Below, one piece after another: positions 1 through 8,195 of a stretch of 64,000 nt of DNA. The notes under the pieces were generated by a model, which saw only the letters and a list, made by a program, of their open reading frames with translations, was not told the DNA's origin and searched no databases. The stretch is from Solibacillus silvestris (lineage in GTDB: Bacteria > Bacillota > Bacilli > Bacillales_A > Planococcaceae): NCBI GenBank assembly GCA_001586195.1, contig CP014609.1, positions 93,501-157,500 of the forward strand. Direction: 5' to 3'. Made by a program: the position numbers and the translations under genes. The stretch's first letter is position 1. Each line of letters opens with the position of its first letter.

Positions 1-154
1 AACATAACAAAACTCTCTCAACTGCTTAGCCCCAAACACAAGTAGTGACTGGAAATATTAACATCATAGTCTCCAAATTAGCTCTTAAAAAATAAAATTT
101 GAATGAATATTGACCGTTTACAGTAAACAAATGTCCTTCTAGGCGAGATTATCC

Positions 155-183
155 TTGTTTTCATGTATTATATAGGATAGAAT
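155..183 (+). promoter_or_regulatory. Candidate sigma-A promoter of hom
   Basis: TTGTTT (155-160) and TAGAAT (178-183) are separated by 17 bp, in the 252-bp leader before hom. The rest of positions 1-252 is AT-rich and shows no gene; no T-box or other riboswitch signature was recognised. This is a motif match only. Confidence 0.35.
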
Positions 184-252
184 TTTCTTTAAGATAAATT
201 TTTTGAATTATTCGTTAATATATGCGTGTTAAGAATTTGGAGGAGAAAGGCA

Positions 253-1239
253 ATGGCAACAATCAAGGCAGCGATCTTAGGATTTGGCACAGTAGGTCAG
301 GGAATTTACCATATTTTAAATGAAAAGAGGCAGGAGCTTCGCGAAAAGCTGGGTGTTGAACTGGAGGTCGCGAAGATTTTAGTAACCGATGCAAGCCGTG
401 AGCGTGTACCGGGCACAAAACATTTAATGACGGAATCAATGGATGACGTACTGGCGGAAAATAATCTGCAAGTTGTATTTGAAGCGATTGTAAATGAAGA
501 GCCTGCATTCACTTACTTAAAACGTGCTGTTGAGGCAAAATGCCATGTCATTACAGCGAATAAAGTAATGCTTGCAAAACGGGGCGAGGAGCTCGAAGCA
601 TTGGCGAAAGTAAATGGTGTATTCGTCGGCTTTGAGGCAACGGTAGCAGGTGGTGTGCCTATTATTAAAACAATGAAAAATATTCTTCTGGTCAACGAAG
701 TAAGCTGCGTTCAAGGAATTTTAAATGGAACGACAAACTATATTTTAACAAAGATGCGTGCAGAGGGCTGGAGCTTTGAACAAGCATTAAGAGAAGCACA
801 GCAATTAGGTTATGCAGAAGCGGATCCATTTAACGATGTATCGGGTCAGGATGCATTTAAAAAGCTGATGATTTTATCGAGCCTTGCATTTGGGGAACAG
901 CCAAATTGGGCAGAGGTAGAAGTGATCGGAATCGATACAATTTCATCAGAACAAGTAGCGGAAGCAACAGCGCAAGGTCTTCGCTATCGCCATGTGGCAG
1001 AAGTGGAAAAACTCGAAGACGGTACAATTCATGCAAAAGTGGCACCACTACTCGTGAACAATGAACATCCGCTTTATCCTGTAGATGATGTGTTCAATGC
1101 GGTGACGATGGAGACAAACTATATCGGAACATTATCCGTAATTGGGCCTGGCGCCGGGATGTATCCGACAGCAAGTGTAATGGTAGAGGATTATGCTGAA
1201 ATTATCGGGAAACGTGCAGGGTTTACAGTCACTATTTAA
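253..1239 (+). CDS. hom: Homoserine dehydrogenase lacking an ACT domain
   Basis: Reduces aspartate semialdehyde to homoserine, the branch step to threonine and methionine, in the cytoplasm. The 328-aa product starts MATIKAAILGFGTVGQG, a Rossmann NAD(P)-binding motif, followed by the family signature LNGTTNYILTKM (about residues 155-165) and the catalytic-domain motif AEADPFNDVSGQDA. ATG 253 was chosen over an upstream in-frame start at 226 because GGAGG at 239-243 sits at normal spacing. The protein ends right after the catalytic domain, about 100 residues shorter than B. subtilis Hom (about 430 aa), so the C-terminal ACT regulatory domain is absent. thrC and thrB do not follow; the gene ends at a terminator. 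Confidence 0.93.
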   Translation: MATIKAAILGFGTVGQGIYHILNEKRQELREKLGVELEVAKILVTDASRERVPGTKHLMTESMDDVLAENNLQVVFEAIVNEEPAFTYLKRAVEAKCHVITANKVMLAKRGEELEALAKVNGVFVGFEATVAGGVPIIKTMKNILLVNEVSCVQGILNGTTNYILTKMRAEGWSFEQALREAQQLGYAEADPFNDVSGQDAFKKLMILSSLAFGEQPNWAEVEVIGIDTISSEQVAEATAQGLRYRHVAEVEKLEDGTIHAKVAPLLVNNEHPLYPVDDVFNAVTMETNYIGTLSVIGPGAGMYPTASVMVEDYAEIIGKRAGFTVTI

Positions 1240-1255
1240 TAAGAAGAGATTAAAA

Positions 1256-1290
1256 AGAAGCGAACTCGATGAACGAATTCGCTTCTTTTC
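1256..1290. terminator. Bidirectional intrinsic terminator
   Basis: Inverted repeat AGAAGCGAA / TTCGCTTCT followed by TTTT lies between the convergent hom and HTH genes and can serve both. Confidence 0.8.
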
Positions 1291-1292
1291 TA

Positions 1293-1526
1293 TTAGTCCT
1301 CATCTTTTATATCGACATCTTCGGGAATCGGAGTGTTTTTCCAAATTTCAATTTCTTCTTTAATTCGTTCGAGTTGCTGATGGTACGTATCAAATTGCGC
1401 ACTATTAATTAAAAAGTGTTCACCATCATGTACTGCTTTAATGCGACCGGCATAAATGTACTGTAAAACCTGATGTTCAGGCATGCCTATATCTGCTGCA
1501 GTTTGTTCTACTGTTTTAAACATCAT
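1293..1526 (-). CDS. Small helix-turn-helix (excisionase-type) protein
   Basis: A 77-aa protein. Residues about 4-40 (KTVEQTAADIGMPEHQVLQY, then IYAGRIKAVHDGEHFLIN) fit the winged HTH_17/excisionase fold; an acidic C-terminal tail follows. AAGGAGG precedes two consecutive ATG codons; the second (1523) has the better spacing. It probably binds DNA as a small regulator. No integrase, attachment site or phage gene is nearby, so the excisionase label describes the fold only. Confidence 0.65.
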   Translation of the reverse strand: MMFKTVEQTAADIGMPEHQVLQYIYAGRIKAVHDGEHFLINSAQFDTYHQQLERIKEEIEIWKNTPIPEDVDIKDED

Positions 1527-1640
1527 GATGCCTCCTTTTTAGTTTAAGTTAATCTTATTATAAATCGATTTCAACAAAACTTCATCTCGTATGGACTTCT
1601 AACGTATGATAGCATAATTAATAAAAATGGGGTGTAGGAT

Positions 1641-2507
1641 GTGAATATTTTACCGTATTTGTTTGTGCTTTTGGCCGCCATGCTTTGGGGGACGGTCGGA
1701 ACAACACAAACCTTTTTAACGGAAGGGATTTCTTCGTTTGCGGTAGCATGTGTAAGGTCGGGTATTGGCGGAGGCATTTTACTGCTTGCGGTTTTGGCGA
1801 TGAGGAAAATTTCCTTTCGTAACTGGTCATGGAAGTGGACCATTTTAGCGGCGATCACGATTGCTCTATTCCAAAGTCTGTTTTTCACATCTGTCCGCTT
1901 TACAGGAGTTGCAGTAGGAACGGTCGTAACAATCGGCAGCGCGCCTGTATTTGCGGGATTCAGCGAGTGGGTTTTTTGGAAAGTGCGGCCAACTCTAGTA
2001 TGGGCAATTGCAACAGTGCTCGCCATTGTCGGCTGCCTGCTGTTATTTATGAATCAAGGTGAGACGGCGATCAACCCGCTTGGCATAGGGTTAGCATTGG
2101 CTGCAGGTTCCATGTTTGCCCTTTATACGAATGTGAGTAAGCAGTTGATGAAACGGGAAGAAACATTGCCTGCTGTTGCAATGACTTTTTCAATTTGCGC
2201 CTTATTTTTATTGCCGCTTGCAGCAAAAGACGGTTTTGGCTGGCTGACAGAAGGCGTGAATATATGGCCGATTCTTTTTATGGCACTTGCTGCAACAAGT
2301 TTGGCATACATATTATTTTTAGGCGGCTTGAAGAAAATCAGTTCGTCGGCCGCGGTAACATTGAGCTTAGCTGAACCTTTAACAGCCGCATTACTCGGTG
2401 TGTTTTTAGTAGGGGAACATTTAACATTTGTTGCATGGATTGGTGTTAGTCTATTATTAGGTGGAATAATTGTGTTAACATTCGGCACAAAGAAAGCTGC
2501 TTCATAG
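1641..2507 (+). CDS. EamA/DMT-family transporter
   Basis: A 288-aa integral membrane protein with about ten hydrophobic segments arranged as two EamA repeats (residues about 5-135 and 148-280). Members of the drug/metabolite transporter superfamily export amino acids, metabolites or drugs; the substrate cannot be told here. The start is GTG 1641; an ATG at 1639 would hit a stop at once. The stop codon lies inside the terminator hairpin. Monocistronic, divergent from the HTH gene. Confidence 0.85.
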   Translation: MNILPYLFVLLAAMLWGTVGTTQTFLTEGISSFAVACVRSGIGGGILLLAVLAMRKISFRNWSWKWTILAAITIALFQSLFFTSVRFTGVAVGTVVTIGSAPVFAGFSEWVFWKVRPTLVWAIATVLAIVGCLLLFMNQGETAINPLGIGLALAAGSMFALYTNVSKQLMKREETLPAVAMTFSICALFLLPLAAKDGFGWLTEGVNIWPILFMALAATSLAYILFLGGLKKISSSAAVTLSLAEPLTAALLGVFLVGEHLTFVAWIGVSLLLGGIIVLTFGTKKAAS

Positions 2508-2522
2508 GAGGCAGTTTTTTTG
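2494..2522 (+). terminator. Terminator overlapping the EamA stop codon
   Basis: Stem AAGCTGCTTC / GAGGCAGTTT with a 4-nt loop and a T run. The coding sequence ends inside the stem-loop. Confidence 0.7.
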
Positions 2523-2588
2523 CTTTGTTGTGAAAAAAATCACTGATGTGGCACTGTGGCTGTGTTTATTAGCCGATACTGTGTTGAA

Positions 2589-2718
2589 AGTAGAAAGTTC
2601 TGGCCCGAAAGTGGAACCATTTAAATGAAAAGTAGAATTTTTGGCCGTGAAAGTAGAACAAAACCCTATAAAGTAGAATCGGCTATTTTTATTAGACAAT
2701 ACTTCCTCGAAAGTAAAA
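2589..2718 (+). repeat. 21-bp phased word array A (AGTAGAA type)
   Basis: The word AGTAGAA or a one- to two-base variant starts at 2589, 2610, 2631, 2652, 2672, 2691 and 2712 (spacings 21, 21, 21, 20, 19, 21). The unit at 2691 reads TATTAGAC, like the word of arrays at 5951 and 50919. Sequence between words is not conserved. The array fills the gap between the EamA terminator and the two-component promoter, and reads in the same direction as the EamA gene. Confidence 0.7.
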
Positions 2719-2740
2719 TCTCATTTAATGTAAAATAAGA

Positions 2741-2799
2741 AATCTTAAGAATTTCTTCAGATTTTCAGTAGTTAGATGTTAAGAAATGGGCTTTATTAT
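2741..2799 (+). promoter_or_regulatory. Probable regulated promoter of the two-component operon
   Basis: Contains TCTTAAGAATTTCTTCA (2743-2759), a second TTAAGA at 2779-2784 (34 bp after the first) and a -10-like TATTAT at 2794-2799, without a good -35. The same elements with the same spacing occur at 26035-26091 before the MacB-type ABC operon. This suggests a binding site for an OmpR-type regulator, most simply the one encoded here. Confidence 0.5.
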
Positions 2800-2832
2800 A
2801 AACTTATAAGAAAAAGTTGTGAGGTGAGCAAG

Positions 2833-3519
2833 ATGAATCAGCTGACGGTGCTCGTAACAGATGACGATCAGGACATCCGGGACGGCATAGAAATTTATTT
2901 GAAAAATGAAGGTTACCGGGTGTTAAAAGCGGCAGACGGGCTTGAGGCAATCGAACTGCTTGAACAAAATGAAGTACACTGTATGATTTTAGACATCATG
3001 ATGCCGAAAATGGATGGGATTACCGCGACATTCAAAATTCGTGCAGAACGCAATATCCCGATTATTATGCTCAGTGCAAAGGCGGAACAAAGCGATAAAA
3101 TTCATGGGCTTTCAGTAGGTGCGGACGATTATATTACAAAGCCGTTCCACCCACTTGAATTGATGGCACGCGTCAAGTCCCAGCTAAGACGCTATGTCAA
3201 CTTCGGCACGGTAGGAGAAGCCGCTCCGCTTGTTGAAGGACTGGAGCTGGACGCTGCAGCGCGGGAAATCCGTGTGGACGGAGAACCTGTCAAACTGACA
3301 CCGACTGAGTATAAAATAACCGAACTTCTATTAAAGAATGCGGGGCGCGTCTATTCGATCAGCGATATTTATGAACTCGTATGGAATGAACCCGCGTATA
3401 ACGCAGAAAATATTGTTGCCGTGCATATCCGGAAAATCCGTGAAAAAATCGAAGCCGACCCGAAAAATCCCCGTTATTTAAAAGTGGTGTGGGGATTGGG
3501 TTATAAAATTGAAAAGTAA
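2833..3519 (+). CDS. OmpR-family response regulator
   Basis: A 228-aa two-component regulator. The receiver domain (about 1-120) has the acidic pocket D10-D12, phospho-acceptor D54 in LDIMMPKMDG and the conserved lysine in TKPFHP. The C-terminal winged helix (about 135-228) carries KLTPTEYKITELLLKNAGRV and AVHIRKIREKIE. ATG 2833 was chosen because GAGGTGA precedes it; an in-frame ATG at 2776 overlaps the promoter. A 44-aa membrane ORF overlaps its end and the cognate kinase follows. It probably autoregulates and may control the ABC operon at 26117. Confidence 0.92.
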   Translation: MNQLTVLVTDDDQDIRDGIEIYLKNEGYRVLKAADGLEAIELLEQNEVHCMILDIMMPKMDGITATFKIRAERNIPIIMLSAKAEQSDKIHGLSVGADDYITKPFHPLELMARVKSQLRRYVNFGTVGEAAPLVEGLELDAAAREIRVDGEPVKLTPTEYKITELLLKNAGRVYSISDIYELVWNEPAYNAENIVAVHIRKIREKIEADPKNPRYLKVVWGLGYKIEK

Positions 3520-3643
3520 AATTTTCTCTTGGGTTGGAGCTCTCGGCGCGGTGATCGGTTTTTATTTTATCGGGACATATTTTATCGACTATTTGACAGG
3601 GCGTTTTGTACCTTTAGTAAAGCAATTTCTATATTTTTTATAA
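3509..3643 (+). CDS. Predicted 44-aa membrane protein between regulator and kinase
   Basis: A TTG start overlaps the last codons of the response regulator (11 bp overlap). The product, MKSKIFSWVGALGAVIGFYF then IGTYFIDYLTGRFVPLVKQF, has one hydrophobic span (residues about 5-24) and a second amphipathic half. It fills almost the whole gap between regulator and kinase, which suggests translational coupling. No family was recognised. A small membrane modulator of the adjacent kinase is an inference from position. Confidence 0.5.
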   Translation: MKSKIFSWVGALGAVIGFYFIGTYFIDYLTGRFVPLVKQFLYFL

Positions 3644-3664
3644 TTAAGTGAGGAGGAAGAAAAG

Positions 3665-5860
3665 ATGAAAAACAATAAACTATACCTCCAGCTTTTTCTT
3701 ATGTTTGTGGTGGCAACTGCAGTCAGTTTAATTTTTACTAATGGCGGTCGTTATTTAGGAAAAACTTTTTATGAATCGCAAAACTATAACAACGAGGCAG
3801 AGAACTTAGTATACGAGTTCTCGCAATATGTTTTTAACACGCCGACGGAAGAGGAATTTAAAGGGGCTTTAACAGTATCGGATGAGGAAATGGACGATTA
3901 CCGTACATATTACGGCTCCCTTGCTGAGCAAATTCAAAATATTAAAGAGCAGTATTCAAGCGAAATAAATTCAACACAAGATCAGGAAGTAATCGAGGCA
4001 ATTGAACAAGAACGTGATGCCAAAATTGCCGACATTAAGAAAAACTTTGAAGATGATGAGTATGTAAAAGAAAAAATACTAGTAATTAAGAAAAAAGCGA
4101 TTCAGCAGAAGCTAAAAGAAATTGAAAGAGAAAAGAAAGAAGTTTTGAGCAAATACGATTACTTTGCTTATGAATTTAAAGATGAAAAAACCGGAGAAGT
4201 TTACCGTAATGGCGATATTAGTGAAAAGAATGTCTTTAAAAAAACATTTAAAAACGTAGGGGGAAACCTTACTGGTATATATCCACTTGATTTTTATGAG
4301 CATGATAACCTTGGTATTCTACAAGAAAGCTATACACTTGAGCAGGATTTATCGGATATTTCGGGTGTTGTAACAGTGCCGGCTAGTTGGATCGCAAACA
4401 CTCATATAAGCAATGAAAAAAGTGCGTTTATCATTACGAAATATGTGTATTACAGCATTATTCTTGCTGGGATCATCAGTTTTATTTTATTAATGACTAC
4501 ATTAGAACCAACGCTTGAGCAATTCAATCGTAAGTTCCAGCTACGTGAACTATTTGAACGTTTCCCTATTGATATTCGAATCGTAGCAACTCTTATTGCA
4601 ACATACTTCGCATTTTTATTTAATGGTTCTTTTACAAGATCCATCCAGACGCTAATTTATCACTATACGGATAATCGTTCGGGTTTTCTTACGGATTTTA
4701 TCGTAACAGGCGTTATCAGTTTTGCGCTTATTGTTGCAATCGTCTTTATGGTTGTTTCAATATGGGTAAGTTTAAAAGAGCAGCGTGATGTGGAGAAAAT
4801 CTGGCCGGAGACATTTATGGCAAAACTAGTCGATGTTGCAACAGCGATGTTTGAAAATCGTTCAATCGGAGTGCAATCGCTAATATTACTTATTGTTGTT
4901 TTCCTTGGAGGCTTCGGAGTAGCTGTTGTTATGGCATCAGGCAGTTTCGGTGTTTTCCTGTTCTATATGTTTTTATTTGTAGTGTTCTTTATTCCGGCAC
5001 TCTATATGTTCATGCGTCGTATGGGGTACCTGAACCGTATTATGCAGCATACTGAAAACATGGCACATGGCCGTCTCACAAAAGATTTAAAGGTGAAAGG
5101 GAAATCTCCTTTAGCGCGACACGCCGAAAATTTAAATGGGCTTCGTGAAGGTGTCCGTAACAGTATGAATGAACAGGCAAAAAGTGAGCAGATGAAAACA
5201 GAGCTCATTACGAATGTCAGCCATGATTTGCGTACACCGCTCACATCAATTATTACGTATACGGATTTACTGAAAAATCCAGCAATCACAGAGGAAGAGC
5301 GAAAAAAATATATCGACATTTTAGATGCGAAATCGAATCGTTTAAAAACATTAATTGAAGATTTATTTGAAGTATCGAAAATGGCAAGCGGCAATGTAGA
5401 AATTACGAAACAGCGCATCGACTTAGCACAACTGTTGCAGCAGGCGGTCGGTGAGCATGGAGAAGACTTTGCAGCAGCCAATTTGGATTTACGTATCAAT
5501 ATCGCTGAACAGCCGATTTATGCTCGTGTGGACGGGCAAAAATGGTGGCGTGTCATTGATAACTTAATTATTAACGCACGTAAATATTCGTTGGAAGGCA
5601 CACGTGTTTACGTCAACTTGAAGTCGCATGAGGGGAATGCCGAATTGACGGTAAAAAATGTCGCGAAATATGAGCTGAACGAGGAAGCGTCCCAATTAAT
5701 CGAGCGTTTCAAACGTGCCGATACATCACGTCATACAGAAGGTTCAGGGCTGGGGCTAGCCATTGCACAGTCAATTGTTGATTTGCATGACGGGCAATTG
5801 GACATCGCAGTTGATGGGGATCTGTTTAAAGTGACGGTTAGTATTCCAACAGATAAATAA
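3665..5860 (+). CDS. Multi-pass membrane sensor histidine kinase
   Basis: A 731-aa kinase partnered with the regulator just upstream. Order: TM1 (about 8-25); a long extracytoplasmic part (about 26-255) with a Lys/Glu-rich coiled coil; then about five TM segments (about 258-450); a HAMP-like linker; HisKA with phospho-acceptor His in VSHDLRTPLTS (about 520); and HATPase_c with N-box DNLIINARKYS (about 631) and G-box GSGLGLAIA (about 697). GAGGAGG precedes ATG 3665. The extra TM bundle after the sensor part is larger than in simple VanS/PhoR-type kinases, hinting at sensing within or near the membrane. Confidence 0.9.
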   Translation: MKNNKLYLQLFLMFVVATAVSLIFTNGGRYLGKTFYESQNYNNEAENLVYEFSQYVFNTPTEEEFKGALTVSDEEMDDYRTYYGSLAEQIQNIKEQYSSEINSTQDQEVIEAIEQERDAKIADIKKNFEDDEYVKEKILVIKKKAIQQKLKEIEREKKEVLSKYDYFAYEFKDEKTGEVYRNGDISEKNVFKKTFKNVGGNLTGIYPLDFYEHDNLGILQESYTLEQDLSDISGVVTVPASWIANTHISNEKSAFIITKYVYYSIILAGIISFILLMTTLEPTLEQFNRKFQLRELFERFPIDIRIVATLIATYFAFLFNGSFTRSIQTLIYHYTDNRSGFLTDFIVTGVISFALIVAIVFMVVSIWVSLKEQRDVEKIWPETFMAKLVDVATAMFENRSIGVQSLILLIVVFLGGFGVAVVMASGSFGVFLFYMFLFVVFFIPALYMFMRRMGYLNRIMQHTENMAHGRLTKDLKVKGKSPLARHAENLNGLREGVRNSMNEQAKSEQMKTELITNVSHDLRTPLTSIITYTDLLKNPAITEEERKKYIDILDAKSNRLKTLIEDLFEVSKMASGNVEITKQRIDLAQLLQQAVGEHGEDFAAANLDLRINIAEQPIYARVDGQKWWRVIDNLIINARKYSLEGTRVYVNLKSHEGNAELTVKNVAKYELNEEASQLIERFKRADTSRHTEGSGLGLAIAQSIVDLHDGQLDIAVDGDLFKVTVSIPTDK

Positions 5861-5866
5861 GGAATG

Positions 5867-5906
5867 AAAACTGCAGCGAGGGGTGTGTGCCTTGCTGTAG
5901 TTTTTT
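5867..5906 (+). terminator. Terminator of the two-component operon
   Basis: AAACTGCAGCGAGG pairs with CCTTGCTGTAGTTT, followed by T residues, just after the kinase stop codon. Confidence 0.8.
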
Positions 5907-5950
5907 ATTTTGGTGGTGCGCTTGGGGATATATTGGAAGAAAAAAGTTTT

Positions 5951-6104
5951 TATTAGAAAAAGTGGATCGGATATTTGAAAGTTCGGATCTGTTATTTGAA
6001 AAGTTCATGCACATATTAGAAAATCCGGCGATGATATTAGAAAACCCCGGTTTTATTAGAACAAGTGAATGCCATATTAGAAAAAAGCCGAATTTATTAG
6101 AAAA
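5951..6104 (+). repeat. 21-bp phased word array B (TATTAGAAAA type)
   Basis: TATTAGAAAA or TATTTGAAAA starts at 5951, 5972, 5993, 6014, 6035, 6054, 6075 and 6095: eight units with spacings 21, 21, 21, 21, 19, 21, 20. The 10-11 bases between words are unrelated. The open reading frames across it (both strands) are a product of the 7-codon period, not genes. It uses the same word as the array at 50919-51349. Confidence 0.75.
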
Positions 6105-6223
6105 CCGCAACTGATCGTCTTTGAAATTTTAAAAGATGATAATATTATTGACTAACGCCATAAGTCCAAAATATAGTAAAATAGCACATTGTAGATAAAA
6201 AATAAGTTAGGAGCAACATTCCG

Positions 6224-7294
6224 ATGCGTATACTTATAGGCATAGTAGTATTAGCGATATACAGTGGTCTCACTTTTTATCTTGGCTGGAATTTTAGGGC
6301 ATGGCTGTTGTCGATTCAGCAATTTCGCTGGCCGATTATTTATTGGACAGTGCTGTTTCTCGTATCATACGGTTATTTTATAGGAAAGCTCCATCCACTG
6401 TTCACGCCCTTCTCGGTGCTCGGCAGCTATTGGATGTTCTTTTTGCAGTATGGGCTCTTCCTTTGTATCATCGCCAACTTAATCATCAAGTTTACACCGC
6501 TTACAACGAAAATGGTAGGTACAGGGGTTGTTGGTTTACTCGTTGTATTATTGATTGCAGGTACATATTTTGCTTATTCACCGGTAGTTCGAAATGCGAC
6601 AATCAACATCGATAAACCTGGAGATGATATGCGTATCGTGATGGCATCGGATTTCCACCTCGGATTGTTGTCAGGGAAAGGACATTTGGAGAAATTTGTT
6701 GCGCTTTCAAATGAACAAAATCCTGATTTAGTGCTTCTTCCGGGTGATATTGTCGATGATAGTCCAAAGCGCTTTGTCGAAAAAGACATGGGCGAAGTGA
6801 TGAAAAATTTAAAGGCGACATATGGTGTATACGGAGTACTGGGTAACCATGAATATTACGGTAATGAAATACCGGAGTTTAAAAAGGAAATGGCTGAAGC
6901 AAACGTTAAAATTCTAATGGATGAAACAATTTTAGTGGCGAATCGTTTTTATTTAACAGGGCGGGAAGATGTGACGAACAAAAACCGTTTAGCCTTAAAT
7001 GAGATGCAGCCAGAAAAGGCAAACTTACCTTGGTTTGTTATGAACCATACGCCGCTGGATTTGGATGAGCCGGCTCGTTTAGGAGTGGATCTCCATGTTT
7101 CGGGACATACGCACCGCGGTCAAATGTGGCCAAACCACCTCATAACAGAAAGAACTTTTGAGTTGGATTACGGCCTTCTCAAAAAAGAGCAGTTACATGC
7201 GCTTGTTTCAAGCGGCTTTGGTTTTTGGGGGCCTCCGACACGTATTGGCAGTCGCTCCGAATTATGGGTAATAGATGTAAAATTTAGCGAATAA
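6224..7294 (+). CDS. Membrane-anchored metallophosphoesterase (YkuE/YkoQ type)
   Basis: A 356-aa protein with four hydrophobic segments in residues 1-125, then a calcineurin-like phosphoesterase domain. Metal-binding motifs appear in order: ASDFHLG, LPGDIVDD, LGNHEYYG, MNHTP and HVSGHTHRGQMWP. The family includes B. subtilis YkuE and YkoQ; the substrate is unknown but the membrane anchor points to envelope phosphodiesters. uppP follows 23 bp downstream on the same strand, so the two may be co-transcribed in envelope lipid metabolism (inference). Confidence 0.87.
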   Translation: MRILIGIVVLAIYSGLTFYLGWNFRAWLLSIQQFRWPIIYWTVLFLVSYGYFIGKLHPLFTPFSVLGSYWMFFLQYGLFLCIIANLIIKFTPLTTKMVGTGVVGLLVVLLIAGTYFAYSPVVRNATINIDKPGDDMRIVMASDFHLGLLSGKGHLEKFVALSNEQNPDLVLLPGDIVDDSPKRFVEKDMGEVMKNLKATYGVYGVLGNHEYYGNEIPEFKKEMAEANVKILMDETILVANRFYLTGREDVTNKNRLALNEMQPEKANLPWFVMNHTPLDLDEPARLGVDLHVSGHTHRGQMWPNHLITERTFELDYGLLKKEQLHALVSSGFGFWGPPTRIGSRSELWVIDVKFSE

Positions 7295-7317
7295 GAAAGC
7301 AAAAAGGGGAACAGAAA

Positions 7318-8142
7318 ATGGAATGGATTGAGCTATTAAAAGCTTTAATTTTAGGGTTTGTCGAAGGGATGACCGAATTTGCGCCAGTTTCCTCAACAGG
7401 ACATATGATTATTGTTGATGATATGTGGTTGCAGACGAAGGAATTTTTAGGATCAGGTTCGGCAAATACATTTAAAATTGTCATTCAGCTAGGATCGATA
7501 TTGGCAGTTGTTTTCGTTATGTGGAAACGATTACTAAGTTTAGTTGGATTATATAAAATAGAAGGACAGAAAAAGACTCGTTTTAATCTGGGACATGTGA
7601 TTATCGGTATTATTCCAGCAGGTATTTTTGGCGTACTGTTTGAAGATTTTATCGATGAAAATCTATTCAGCATCAAAACCGTAATTGTAGGATTAATTAT
7701 CGGAGCGATCTTTATGATTATTGCTGATAAATTTGGACCTAAAAAGCCGGCCATTACGACACTGGATGATATTTCGTACAGTAAAGCACTGAAAATTGGA
7801 TTTATCCAATGTTTATCGCTTTGGCCAGGGTTTTCACGCTCGGGTTCAACGATTTCAGGCGGGGTATTGCTTGGATTGGACCATAAAACAGCAGCGGACT
7901 TTACGTTTATTATGGCCGTGCCGATTATGGCAGGGGCAAGCGGTTTGTCGCTTGTTAAGAACTGGGATCAAATTAACGCCGATCACTTTTGGTTTTATGT
8001 AGTAGGTTTTGTAAGCGCATTTGTATTTGCACTTATTTCGATTAAATTCTTCCTGAAGCTGATTTCAAAAGTGAAATTAACGCCATTCGCGATTTACCGA
8101 ATTGTGCTGGCACTTATATTAATCATCGTTTTAGCTGTATAA
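7318..8142 (+). CDS. uppP: Undecaprenyl-diphosphatase UppP (BacA)
   Basis: A 274-aa polytopic membrane enzyme that dephosphorylates undecaprenyl pyrophosphate, recycling the lipid carrier for peptidoglycan and teichoic acid synthesis; overexpression gives bacitracin resistance in other bacteria. Motif 1 is EGMTEFAPVSSTGHM (residues about 16-30), with alanine at the position that is usually proline. Motif 2 is PGFSRSGSTISGG (about 171-183). AAAAAGGGG lies before ATG 7318. It ends at a strong bidirectional terminator. Confidence 0.95.
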   Translation: MEWIELLKALILGFVEGMTEFAPVSSTGHMIIVDDMWLQTKEFLGSGSANTFKIVIQLGSILAVVFVMWKRLLSLVGLYKIEGQKKTRFNLGHVIIGIIPAGIFGVLFEDFIDENLFSIKTVIVGLIIGAIFMIIADKFGPKKPAITTLDDISYSKALKIGFIQCLSLWPGFSRSGSTISGGVLLGLDHKTAADFTFIMAVPIMAGASGLSLVKNWDQINADHFWFYVVGFVSAFVFALISIKFFLKLISKVKLTPFAIYRIVLALILIIVLAV

Positions 8143-8147
8143 CAAAT

Positions 8148-8191
8148 AAAGGAGCTGTCTCGCAATAATATGCGCGGGACAGCTCCTTTTT
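8148..8191. terminator. Bidirectional terminator between uppP and AIM24 gene
   Basis: Long stem AAAGGAGCTGTC / GACAGCTCCTTT with T runs on both strands between convergent genes. Confidence 0.85.
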
Positions 8192-8195
8192 GCCT

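Noticed and set aside
1..252. T-box or threonine-related riboswitch before hom
   Set aside because: No T-box sequence (GGTGG...ACCGCG) or stem I features could be seen.
1293..1526. Phage excisionase marking an integrated element
   Set aside because: No integrase, attachment repeats or phage genes are present around it.
5838..6114. Overlapping reading frames of 75-90 codons across array B on both strands
   Set aside because: The 21-bp period equals seven codons, which keeps frames open and creates false heptad-like proteins; no ribosome site or family match.
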